A stretch of 64,000 nt of DNA from Symbiodinium natans (taxonomy: Eukaryota; Sar; Dinophyceae; Suessiales; Symbiodiniaceae): contig CAJNDS010000601.1 in assembly GCA_905221605.1 (NCBI GenBank), positions 26,001 to 90,000 of the forward strand, given 5' to 3'. The notes beneath the pieces are model-generated. The model was given only the letters and a program-made list of their open reading frames with translations, was not told the origin of the DNA and made no database searches. Below, in pieces: positions 53,846 through 63,965 of the stretch (positions within the stretch are counted from its first letter, which is position 1; every line of letters begins with the position of its first letter). A program made the position numbers and the translations under genes.

Positions 53846-54606
53846 GTGTACAAATATAGTAATACTTGGGCCTTAAAGGGTCTCCTTTTTGGTAGCTAAT
53901 TAGGGGGGAGGGGAGGCCACGGCCAAGGCCGAGGCGAGAAAATTGAGTTTGGTTTAGGATTCAGGGTTTAGGTCTTGGGGATGCAAAGGGTTTAGGGTTC
54001 AGGGTCGGGCACAGCTGATCGGCAGAGTCTGGTTTCAAAAAGGGTCGGGCACAGATGGCAAAGCCTAGACCCCATAAGGCCTAAGCAGTAAGAAAAACAG
54101 CAACAAAGTGCAAGCCCTAAACCCTCTAAAACCTAGAGGCCCCTGCCTGTTTTCCCCTGATGGGCTGAGGATCTACAGTATTGAAAACTGGGGGGTTGAC
54201 GATGACTTCTCCACCATCGACAATGCAAAGCTGAAGCAGTTCAGTGACTTGGCCGTCTCTCAGTTCGGTTTAGGGTTTAGGGTAACCAAGTTGAGAACTT
54301 ACAGTAGGGTTTAGGGTTTAGGGTTTAGGGCCAGGCCCATGAGGCTGAGATCTAGTTCTTCCGGTTGCAAATTCTGGGAACCCAAACCCCACTAAAAACC
54401 CTGCAACTCCTACCTCATAAACCCTATAAACCCAATAAACCCCATCCTAGGGCTGAGGGTTTAGGGTTTAGGGTTTAGGGCTTAGGGTTTAGGGTTTAGG
54501 GTTTAGGGTTTAGTAAACCGTTCTTGGCTGGTGGGAGTTGGCAGCTTCTAGAAGTCGGGAAGGAAATGGGCTGTCTCCCTGCACCGGAGGGGGGGGGGGG
54601 GCGGGC

Positions 54607-54740
54607 GATCTCTAGATTTTAAGGTTTAGGGTTTATTGTGGTGCTTAGATTAAACTACAAGGAATGTACTAGAGATCTCTAGATTGTAAGGTTTAGGGTT
54701 TATTGTGGTGCTTAGATTAAACTACAAGGAATGTACTAGA
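54607..54740. repeat. 67-bp tandem duplication containing TTTAGGG
   Basis: Two adjacent 67-bp copies (54607-54673, 54674-54740) differing at one base. Recent duplication. Confidence 0.95.
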
Positions 54741-55177
54741 ATGCAGACCCCAAAACAGTGGGCCCATCATTTTGATCAACACTCAGCGGAGATTTCATGC
54801 CGACGGAATACTGTGCTCCACGGCGTAGCAGCATGCAGACACCCCTGTGAATGTAATTGCGCAGCCGGGCAGGAATAGCAGCAAGCCTTTGCAGGAAATA
54901 GAAACCATAGCTACCAGATGGCGACCAAAGTTTGATGTTTTAGGGTTTGGTTGCAGTATGCCTGGATTATCCGGGGCCAACACGCCTCCAAAATTGGGGA
55001 AAGCACCTTACCTAGCGGTTCTGATTCTCATCTCAGCTATCCAGTGGCTAAGTGGCCCGTACCACCCTCTGAATCCGCAACCGCAATACCCTACTACCCT
55101 CGCCCTAAACCTTAGGCCCTAAACCCGAATATGCGGTGCCCCCGACTGCCTTAAACCCAGGCCCCGAAACCCGTCAG

Positions 55178-55287
55178 GTTCACTGTGCAAGCGGATCCGC
55201 GGCCTTTGCATCAACGGGGACCCGTCGAGTAGCCCCTTCGAGGTGCAGAAGATGCTTCATGAGCCTGGGCAATCCATTGGGGTGCAG
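55178..55287 (+). CDS. Exon-like segment, function unknown
   Basis: Follows ACCCGTCAG. Reads SLCKRIRGLCINGDPSSSPF then EVQKMLHEPGQSIGVQG, ending in GGTTTGGGG repeat-like text. Confidence 0.35.
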
Positions 55288-56024
55288 GGTTTGGGGTTTG
55301 GAGTTTAGTTCAAGCTGCCAGAAACGATGTTGCTGAGTTCAAGGCTACGGATAAGGGCACCCCTAAGCCCTGAAGCCTGAAAGCCCTAAACCCTGAACCA
55401 ACCCTAAACCCGACACCCTAAACCCTCAGCCTGAAAGCCCTAACCTAAGCCCTAAAACCCTACACTCGGATCCCTTCATCCACTTCAGGGCTGTGAGGCC
55501 CAGTTTAGGGTTACCTTATTGGGGTCCTTATTATAAGGGAATCCCACTATTTGGGGGCCTTTTTTAGGGGACCTCTATTTTGTTACACTCCCTTATACCC
55601 TAAACCCTAAACCCTTCTTGGAGCCAAAAGCCGAACCAGCCAATGACATGATGGGATATTTCACTACTTCCTTAGACTTCTAGGACTTACAGGGCCTAGG
55701 GTATGGAGGGCTTCTGTAAGGGGTTCTAGGGTATTGTAGGAATGGGGTGATCTTACAGCTCCCCCTGATTGGGTTTGAGCGGATCTGGTTTTGTTCTGGG
55801 CTTCTCGTGTTCTCTGCGCGTCCTCTCGTCCCAGCTCTAAAAGCGGGCTCCGGATCGTTCATCCTGGTGCTCTCGCGTAGGCCCTAAGCCCTAATTAAGC
55901 CCTAAACCCTAAACCCTAACCCCTAAACAGCAGAAACCCTAAACCCTATACCCTCCCTTAAGAACCCTATCATCAACCCTAAAGACCATGACAACACCCC
56001 ACACAATGAAAAAAGAATGCTCAA

Positions 56025-56130
56025 GTGGAGATCCAGGAAACGGAGTTCTTCTCGCACATGGACTACACTGTCAGGATGAGCTTCTCTGCGCCTCAGCCTC
56101 TAAAGTGTCAAGTTGTCGCGCCGGCAAAGG
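56025..56130 (+). CDS. Exon-like segment, function unknown
   Basis: Reads VEIQETEFFSHMDYTVRMSF then SAPQPLKCQVVAPAKV. The alternating hydrophobic pattern looks beta-rich. Runs into CCCTAAACCC then a TTTAGGG block. No family recognised. Confidence 0.35.
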
Positions 56131-57127
56131 TCTGGAAAAACCCTAAACCCAGGGTTTAGGGTTTAGGGTTTAGGGTTTAGGGTTCCTAAGCCCTAAAGCC
56201 TCTTCCTGGCTTCTTCAGGAAGAAGAAGGTTTCGGGATAGGCTCACCATTAGAGAGAGAGCATGGAACACCGCTTCTGTATCTGGGGGCTTAGAGTTCTA
56301 TGAGGGGAGCAGCTTGTGCTTGTTCATGAAGGTTATCCACGTAGCACAGGCACTCTAAACCCTAAACCCTAAACTCTAAACCCTAAACCCTAAACCCCCC
56401 AAACCCCCCAAACCCCCCAAACCCCCCAAACCCCCTAAACCCTAAACCAACCCTAAACCCGGCCCGCCTAGAAAGTGGGACCCTCTTGAGTTTGATGCGG
56501 TGCCCTGCGTTCCTTGGAGCGGTTGAGGTTTTAGGGACAGAGAGTCGAGCCCGTGCTCAGAAAGGGTTAAGGGAGCCAGGCATTTAAGAGAGCCCTGGTG
56601 CAAAGGGCTCCCTGAACCCTCAGCCCTAAAACCCTAAACCCTAAACAGGCCCTAAACCCTAAAAAAGCGCTACAACAGCAAGCGCCAAACCAGCCCAGGA
56701 CTTCCCGCAGAGCTCCGAAGTCCTGGTGGCCTTGGCAGCAAGAGGGTGTAAAGCAAGACGAGGCCCCTGCGCCCCCCAAGAGCTCAACCACTACCCAAGG
56801 GAAGACGGCAGGATTTTGTGATTCATTATAAGTTTTAATAGCCCTTAGTCCTTAGTCCTGACCCCTCTATGAATCTCCAAAAGAAAAGCCTGGGACCTTA
56901 TTGTCAAAGGGAACGCTTGTACGGAAGCACTAAGTGCACAGTCCTTTTAAAGTCAGTCTCCTTGGGGTTCCCATGAAACGGTAAACCTGGAGGGCAGCCT
57001 TTTCGTGCCGCGGAAACCCTAAGCCCTTAAGCCCTTAAACCCTAAACCCTCCCACCCAAAACCCCCAAACTTCTAAACCCTTAAGCCCCTACACCCATAA
57101 GCGCTTAAACCTGAACCCAACGTGAAG

Positions 57128-57243
57128 CTTGAGCGGTAGTTATGTCATACGTGCCCATACGTGCCCGAAAGAAGGGTATGACCAATTATAGCTATAGTGA
57201 CCCTACTTAATACCCTACTTATAAGTACCTATGAACCTCCAAG
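57128..57243. mobile_element. Family A TIR element, diverged left end
   Basis: CTTGAGCGGTAGTTATGTC to GTACCTATGAACCTCCAAG. Confidence 0.6.
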
Positions 57244-57249
57244 ACAACC

Positions 57250-58120
57250 CTCATGAGCCCTAAACCCTAAACCCCATAAGCCCTCAAGCCCTGAAACCCT
57301 TAAAGCCCCAAACCCTCCTAAGCCCTTAGAGCCCTGAAACCTTAAACCCCGAACCCTAAACCCTAGACCCTAAACTAACCCTGATAAGCCCTTAAGCCCG
57401 CCCTCAGAGCCCCAAACCTCTGAGATGAAGGGGCTCTGAAGTATAGACCTATGGGGCTTAGAGGCTAAAAATAAGGGTTCCTCAATTCAGGGCCCATACT
57501 AAGGGACCGTGTAACTACCCGAAACCCTAAAACCTTCTAGCCCTCAATCTTAAACCCCATACGAAGGGACCATGCAATTACCCTAGTCCTGTTTAATTAA
57601 TACCCCCACATTTAAAGAAATGTTTTTCGTCGAGAAGCCCGCCGGAAGACTACTTTCCATTGCGGGGGTTTTAGTATGGGGAAAACCCACCACATTTAAA
57701 GATTTTTTTCTCGGGGGGAGGGGTAAAAAAGTCTGTCGGCTTTCGTGCTTTTCTTTGTGAGCTGCAGTTTGCTTCGGTGAAGCTACACATCTTAAGAGTA
57801 AAAGCTTTAAAGAAGCCGAAGCTTTATTTTTCTAGAAGCTGAGGTCCTTCAGAACGCTACGATTTCTTATGTGATTGCTTACTTGAGGAGAGAAGTTTTC
57901 ATTCTGTCCTGCATTCCTTTTGTTTTTAATAGAGAATCCATACATTGCCATGGTCTTATTGTTGCGGCGCCCTGCCTTTCTTATTGCGGTGGGGGAGGGT
58001 GGGCCCCCCCAATTAAACAGGTGCTCGGATTAAACCCGAAATTAGACCCTAAACCCTCAACCCTAAACCCTAAACCCTAAACCCCACACTAAGAGACCTG
58101 CAACCACCCAAAAGACCTCT
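57250..58120. other. Non-coding stretch
   Basis: Degenerate CCCTAAA text at 57255-57420 and 58030-58085, and AT-rich DNA at 57590-57960. No gene recognised. Confidence 0.45.
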
Positions 58121-58123
58121 AAG

Positions 58124-58186
58124 GTGAAGACAGTCATCTCCCAGATGTGCCACTGCGCAGTCAAGGCGGGGCCCTGCGTCGTGCGG
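58124..58186 (+). CDS. Exon-like segment, function unknown
   Basis: After CTCTAAG. Reads VKTVISQMCHCAVKAGPCVV R; runs into a G-run and TTTAGGG block at 58205. Confidence 0.3.
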
Positions 58187-59242
58187 GGGAAGGGAGGGGG
58201 GGGGGGGGTTTAGGGTTTAGGGTTAGAGAGGTTGAGGGTTTAGGGATAGAAGGGCTTTAAGGGTTTAGGGTTAGAAGGGTTTAGGGTTCGAAGGGTTGAG
58301 GGTTTCGGGCAACAGGGGCTCAGGGTTGAGGGTTTAGGGGCTCTAAGAAGCCCTGATTGCTGTGATTTGCCAGGGCTGCGGTTTCTGGGTTGTCCCTAAA
58401 CCCTAAACCCTAAACCCTAAACTCTAAACCCTAAACCACAATCCGCAGCCCGGAGGCCCCCAGGAGGCCCCCACAACCCGAAGCCTTGAGCCCCTTTTTG
58501 CTGGCAGCCGTGGGTTTGGCAAGGCAGAGTGCGGTTGAGAGTTTGGGGAGGAGGGTTTAGGGTTTAGGGATTAGGGTTTAGGGTTTACGGTTTGACAAGT
58601 CCCCCACACTCTGGCTGGGTATTCGGCTGAAGGGCTCAAGGCTTCGGACGTTGGGGGCTTTGGGTTTTATGTTTTTGGGCTTCAAGGGTTTTGGGCTTCA
58701 CCCCCGTGGCTGTTCGGAGTTTGGGGGTTGGCGTTCAGGGTTTGGGGGGGTTAGGCCTCATACAGGGGGTGCAATGCGGTCGCCGTCTTGTGCTATGCTG
58801 CCCACCACCAGCATTCCCAGAGACAAGCCTCTTGCAGAACAAGGGAGGTAGTCTGGGAGAAGATGGTATGAAATAACAAGTATGAGAACATAACAAACAA
58901 GATACTCTGACATTGCAATTCTAGAATACAAAAACGGTTCGTGTGCTCAGTGTCCAAGGTCTTTGAACTCTAGATGCTTCCGATGCCTCTAGCTGCGCGA
59001 CGAAGAAAACTACGACCTGCTTCAAATCAGCTTACTCAGCCAAAGGGCCCATGGCAAAAGAACAATCATAAACCCTAAGCCTCTGCAGCGTTCCTTTGTT
59101 TCAGGCCGTGGCGAACAACAGCAAGAACCAGATGCAAGCTTACCGGTCTGTGGCTTCTCGACGTGCATGGATTTTAATTGAAAGGGTCGGGATAGTTGCT
59201 AACAAGGGTTTAGGGTGCAGGGTTTAGGGTTTAGGGTTTAGG

Positions 59243-59370
59243 GTCAGAAGAAGTACTCCTAGTATCCCCTTATGGTCGCTACATACTGATACTACAATAA
59301 CCCCCCCCCCCCAAAAAAAAAAAAAAAAAAAAGAGAGAGAAGCCTATTCTAATTTTTTTGGCGCCTAATA
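59243..59370. mobile_element. Family H element with C/A-run
   Basis: GTATCCCCTTATGGTCG and CCTATTCTAATTTTTTTGGC with a C-run and A-run inserted at 59300-59331. It abuts a second copy. Confidence 0.55.
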
Positions 59371-59371
59371 A

Positions 59372-59476
59372 TTATAGGGGTCGGAATAATTACTACTAGT
59401 ATCCCCTTATGGCCCCCTTATAATTATACTTTATTTACCCCCCATAAACCCTGTTCGAATTATTTAGGCCCCTATA
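59372..59476. mobile_element. Family H element
   Basis: TTATAGGGGTCGGAATAATT to AATTATTTAGGCCCCTATAG, the clearest TIRs of this family. Confidence 0.75.
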
Positions 59477-59517
59477 GTCTATTTCTTCCCCAAATCGGGG
59501 TATCCTGGTGTCGCTTA

Positions 59518-59592
59518 CTTGGAGGTTCATGGGCAGTTATAAGTGACTGGAAGTAGGTACTTGGGATTCTTAACTACCCATGAACCTCCAAG
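59518..59592. mobile_element. Family A TIR element, short form
   Basis: CTTGGAGGTTCATGGGCAGT to AACTACCCATGAACCTCCAAG-type end, 75 bp; TA flanks. Confidence 0.8.
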
Positions 59593-59954
59593 TAGACATC
59601 CCCCCCTCCCAAAAACACAGTCCTTATTAGAAGAAGTCCCCAAAATAGGTGCCCATACCCGGTAGATATCCCCACCCCCCACCCCCCCCGCCCCCACAAG
59701 AAGCAGCTACACACTTGCAGGTTTATGGGTAGTTCTAGAGGGTTTGTAGGTTGTTATAAGGTTTATAGGGTTAGGGTTTGTAGGGTTTCTAGGGTTTCTA
59801 GGGTTTACTTGATGGTTCACAGGTAGTTCTAAGTGGGGCTAGAAGCAGGGCAACTGTAATTACAATTGGCTATAACCTTATTCAGGGTAATTGTACCCCT
59901 ACTTGTAATACCCATGACACATGAACTTCGCCACTCTATCCTAGCTTTGCTCAG

Positions 59955-60067
59955 GGCTCGAAGCATTCGTCCAAGTTGCCCAGGATGCGATGAAGGCTTT
60001 GGTTGCCGAGCAGCCGGAATCTGCACTGCTGCTGGCAGAGATGCTTTGCACAAAGTCGCATCATTCG
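59955..60067 (+). CDS. Exon-like segment with good splice-site context, function unknown
   Basis: Acceptor GCTTTGCTCAG before it and donor G-GTAGGTGG after it. Reads LEAFVQVAQDAMKALVAEQP then ESALLLAEMLCTKSHHS. A helical repeat-like peptide; no family assigned. A family A element lies just upstream (about 59810-59930). Confidence 0.4.
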
Positions 60068-60408
60068 GTAGGTGGTGGCCTCATAGTCCAGGGGTTGATA
60101 AGTTGGGGAAATTGCGTACACGGAGGGTGGAGTGGGGGGGAGAGGCCGCATGAAACAAGCAACCACACTCGATGCATGACACCTGCTATCATACATGTAT
60201 AGCATGGGGGACCCCCCCCCCCCCCCCCGCCCCACTATGCAAGGCTCCCTAAACCCTAAACCCTAAAGACAAAAAAGGACACCGGTCCTCCCGGTCTCAG
60301 TCCCCCCCCCTCCCCCCCCGTCCCCCCCATCACCCCCCCCTACCCCCTTCCCCCCCTCCCCCCCTCTCTTCCCCCTCTCCGCCCTCCAGCAGTTTTAAAA
60401 AACAAAAC

Positions 60409-60450
60409 TTTCGTACGAAACGTTTCGTACGAAACGTTTCGTTCGAAACG
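60409..60450. repeat. Short palindromic repeat TTTCGTACGAAACG
   Basis: Three overlapping copies of a self-complementary unit, with one TTCGAA variant, between a C-rich tract and a CCCTAAA block. Confidence 0.85.
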
Positions 60451-60772
60451 TTATTGGGACCCAAACCCTACACAATTTCTATAAACCATAAACCCTAAAC
60501 CCTAAACCCTAAACCTGCTGGGGGTTGTTGGGGTTTAGGGCCCTCGGGGAGTCGTTCTTCGTGTTGGGAAGGGAACCTATGGGCTCCAATAGGCCTAAGT
60601 AGGGTGACCGGTCTAGGGTTCTCGGTTTTAGGGTTTAGGGTTTAGGGCTACTTGGCAGTTCAGGGGTAGGAAAAAAGTGCAAGTAGCCTAAGCAACGCCA
60701 TAACTATAGCTACCCAACCTCATGTGCCTACCTCCAAGTAGCGACCCTAGTGTGATGCAGTGAATGAACGTC

Positions 60773-60893
60773 CTAAACCCTAAACCCTAAAACCCTAAAA
60801 CCCTAAACCCTAAAACCCTGAAATCCTAAAACCCTAAAACCCTGAAACCCTAAAATCCTAATAAACCCTAAAACCCTAAAACCCTAAAACTCC
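60773..60893. repeat. CCCTAAAA octamer block
   Basis: Mostly CCCTAAAA rather than CCCTAAA, with CCCTGAAA and TCCTAAAA variants. This is the only block here dominated by the 8-mer. Confidence 0.9.
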
Positions 60894-61042
60894 AAACGCC
60901 GCAAAAAAGGATCATCATGTCACATACTCTGGGTGTGGGTTGGGCTGGCAGCTTGAGGTGGCTGGGAGGGACGGGGGAGGGGGGAGGGGGGGAGAGGGGG
61001 GGAGGGTGGGGTGGAGGGAGAGGAGGGGGAGGGGGGCGTTTC

Positions 61043-61246
61043 AGTAAATTGAGCATTTGGCTTCAGACTTAAACTCAGCTTGTCAGCTGTTTAGACAAAC
61101 AACTTGAAAATTCAGATTGCTACCACATACGAGGAGGAGGGGGGGAGGGCGAGGTTTAAGTAAATTGAGCATTTGGCCTCAGATTTAAACTCAGCTCGTC
61201 AGCTGTTTAGACAAATAACTTGAAAATTCAGAATGATACCACATAC
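61043..61246. repeat. Two 88-bp direct repeats
   Basis: 61043-61130 and 61159-61246 are aligned copies (AGTAAATTGAGCATTTGGC ... ACCACATAC) with a few substitutions, separated by a GA-rich spacer. Confidence 0.9.
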
Positions 61247-61367
61247 AATTTCTATTTATTTTGTCTTGAGGGTTTAGGGTTTAGGGTTTAGGGTTTGGGC
61301 TTTAAGGTTGAGGGTTTATAGGGTTGAGGGGGTGAAGGCCTGATGTTGACAGGGCTAACTCGTGAAA

Positions 61368-61459
61368 AGGATCTTCAAGGGCAACTTCACCATCTGCCGG
61401 CGCGTGCCCGAAGATCTCATCGCGAAATTCTCGGAGCTCATCCTACGGGAGCCCGCAGG
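61368..61459 (+). CDS. Exon-like segment, function unknown
   Basis: Reads RIFKGNFTICRRVPEDLIAK then FSELILREPA; followed at once by GGGTTTAGGG. Confidence 0.33.
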
Positions 61460-61923
61460 GTTTAGGGTTTAGGGTTTAGGGTTTAGGGTCCAGTGGTTGA
61501 GTTGAGGGTGTCGGGTTAAGAGTTCAGAGCTTGGAGTTGAGAGGTTTGATGCCCGGCCTGAGACCTGTTGAGGGCTTCGGGTTAAGAATTTTGGGGCTTA
61601 GAGGTTTAGTTGAGGGTTTAGAGTTCAGAGTTTGGGGTTTAGAGGTTTACTTGAGGGTTTAGAGTTAAGAGTTTGGGGTTTAGAGGCTTAGTTGACTGTT
61701 TGGAGTTTGGGGATTAGAGGTTGAGTTGAGGTTTTCTAGTCAACCCTAAACCTCTCTGCAGTTGCCTCGCGGAGCGTGGCTAGACGGGTGGCAAAACAAA
61801 CCAAACCCAAGGGCGCTTACCAAGCTCTTAAAGCCCCAAGCCCTAAACCTCTAGATTGCCCGGTGCTATGTGCAGTGCCCCCTAAACCCTAAACCCCAAA
61901 ACCCTGAACCCTAAACCCCAAAG

Positions 61924-62007
61924 GGCCTTCGTGCGTCCATCAGCACGCAGGAGAGGATGGCGGGCAGCTTTGTGTCCTGCTACATCGACTTCTACATGGC
62001 TTCTGGC
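61924..62007 (+). CDS. Exon-like segment, function unknown
   Basis: Follows CCCTAAACCCCAAAG. Reads GLRASISTQERMAGSFVSCY then IDFYMASG. Confidence 0.32.
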
Positions 62008-62590
62008 CTTAAAGCAGCCTCAGCCCTGTAAGCCTTAACCCTACACCCTATAAGCCCCATAGCAAAACCATATGAGCACTATAACCCTATAAATCCTGTA
62101 AACATGTAAAACAAAATAATTAAAACAAGCTGCAGAGGGTCTGCGGCTTTGACATAGGAGTTTAGGGTTTAGGGTTCAGGGTTTAGGGTTTAGGGCTTAG
62201 GGCTTAGGGTTTAGGGTTTAGGGTTTAGGGGCCAAGGAGTTCACAGGAGCCTTGGGGTTGAGGGCTGGGAGGGGGCACAGACTCAGGGAGCGAAGCCGTG
62301 GAGCCCTTGCGCAAAACTCTTGGGGGAACCCAAACCCTAAACCCTGAACCCTGAACCCCGAACCCTAAACCCTAAACCCTAAACCCTAAACTTAAACCCT
62401 AAACCTTAAAATAGGAAGTAGTTGCCCCAGTCCTTATATCCTCTAAAGAGGAGCCGACCAAAAAGCACAAGGCAATTGGAAGGCAGTGTGCCTACATGGA
62501 CCCTTTTGGAATCCTTGTAATATTTTCCTAAACTACAAACCCTTAACCCTAAACCCTAAACCCTAAGCCCTGTGGCACGGCTCCCTTCAG

Positions 62591-62668
62591 CGAGCCTTGC
62601 CAGGCCATCGTCTCCGCCGGCAACAAGCCCGTGGTGCGGAATCAGGCTGCCTTGCAAGCGATGCGAAC
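62591..62668 (+). CDS. Exon-like segment, function unknown
   Basis: Follows CTCCCTTCAG after a CCCTAAA block. Reads EPCQAIVSAGNKPVVRNQAA then LQAMR. Confidence 0.32.
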
Positions 62669-62669
62669 C

Positions 62670-63165
62670 CCTAAGCTGGGAACCCCAAACGCTGAAGCTT
62701 CGGGTTGTATATAAAATATGGGTGCAGAGTGCAGGGTTTAGGGTTTAGGGATATATAATTTGGGTCTAGGGTGTAGGGTTTAGGGTTTTGGAACATTTTA
62801 GTATTTTGTCTTTTGGGTTAAAGGGTCGGGGTCTTCGGGTTTAGGGGGGCAATTGTCGTAGCCGGTTTGTTTAGCCCCCCGCGCTCAGCCCTGTACCCCA
62901 ACGTCCTCAACCCCCCCCCCCCCACTCCCGGCTCCCTTCTTACTTATGGACAACTGGTGGAGAAGGTCGAGATTTTTCGTTTTTAGTAGTTATCATCATT
63001 TTAGTTCTCCCTTGAACAAATCGAGATGTTCCTTGAAAAAAAGCCAAAAACCTTAAGATTATTCTCTCCCAAGTGTGGTGATTTAGAAGGTCGAGACTTT
63101 TGCTCTTGACTTTGAATCCTTTAGGTTGCCACTCCTGAAAGTTTAGCCTTCATTTCCTCGGGAAG
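62670..63165. other. Non-coding stretch
   Basis: Short TTTAGGG blocks near 62737 and 62777, and a C-run at 62911. No gene recognised. Confidence 0.5.
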
Positions 63166-63168
63166 AAA

Positions 63169-63289
63169 CTTGGAGGTTCCGGAATAGTTAGAAGTGGGGT
63201 TGTAAGTAGGGTAACCATGATTGTAACCGGTTAAAAACCTTGCTTAGGGTACTTCGAACCCTAGTTCTGACTACCCATGAGCCTTCAAG
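63169..63289. mobile_element. Family A TIR element
   Basis: CTTGGAGGTTCCGGAATAGT to ACTACCCATGAGCCTTCAAG. Confidence 0.75.
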
Positions 63290-63420
63290 CAAGCTTTGGT
63301 GAAGTCCTGCCCTCTTTGCTCACCCCGCAAGGCTGCCGGGCCACTTCAGTGTAAGAGTTCAGAGCTTGACTCGTGGTAACGGATTTAGGGGCCCCCCTTC
63401 TTCCCTCCCCCCCCCCCCTC

Positions 63421-63560
63421 CTGGCCTCAAAAGAAAAGAGTATTTTTTCCTGGCCTCAAAAGAAAAGAGTATTTTTTCCTGGCCTCAAAAGAACAGAGTG
63501 TTTTTTTTCCTGGCCCCACAAGAAAAGGGTTTTTTCCTGGCCTCAAAAGAAAAGGGTGTT
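63421..63560. repeat. 29-bp tandem repeat, five copies
   Basis: Unit begins CTGGCCTCAAAAGAAAAGAG and ends in a T-run. Units vary by one or two bases and in T-run length. Overlapping ORFs (WPQKKR repeats) are artefacts. Confidence 0.92.
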
Positions 63561-63660
63561 TTTGAGTCTTGAGCGAGCTTCTGGTCGACGTTGAAGCAAG
63601 AAAAAAGCTCCCTAAGCGTCCTGGTTGGTCGGTTGGTCGATCTGCCCTGCCTGCTGCTGT

Positions 63661-63740
63661 GGTTTAGGGTTTAGGGTTTAGGGTTTAGGGTTTAGGGTTT
63701 AGGGTTTAGGTCCAGGTTTTAGGGTTTAGGGTTTAGGGTT
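63661..63740. repeat. Telomere-like TTTAGGG block
   Basis: About ten TTTAGGG units with one break. Confidence 0.95.
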
Positions 63741-63965
63741 CGCGGGGAGAGTTGGGGACAATCCCCCCTCGAGAACCCTTGAAACGATCCGATAGGCCCT
63801 CTTCTAAGGAGCTTAGGGGCTTATAGAGGGAACCCAAGAAGTTCCCTATTGCCCTGTGAAGAAGCCTAAGCCCTATAAACCTAAAAGTGACCCCAAAACA
63901 CCTAAAGCCCTAACCCCCCGAAGCCCTAAACCCTAATTAAACCCTAAAACCCTAAACATTGAGAC

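Noticed and set aside
20767-58391. Shared 18-mer beginning GGCTGCGGTTTCTGG at about 20767 and 58374
   Set aside because: Only two occurrences without an extended alignment; may be chance or a minor shared fragment.
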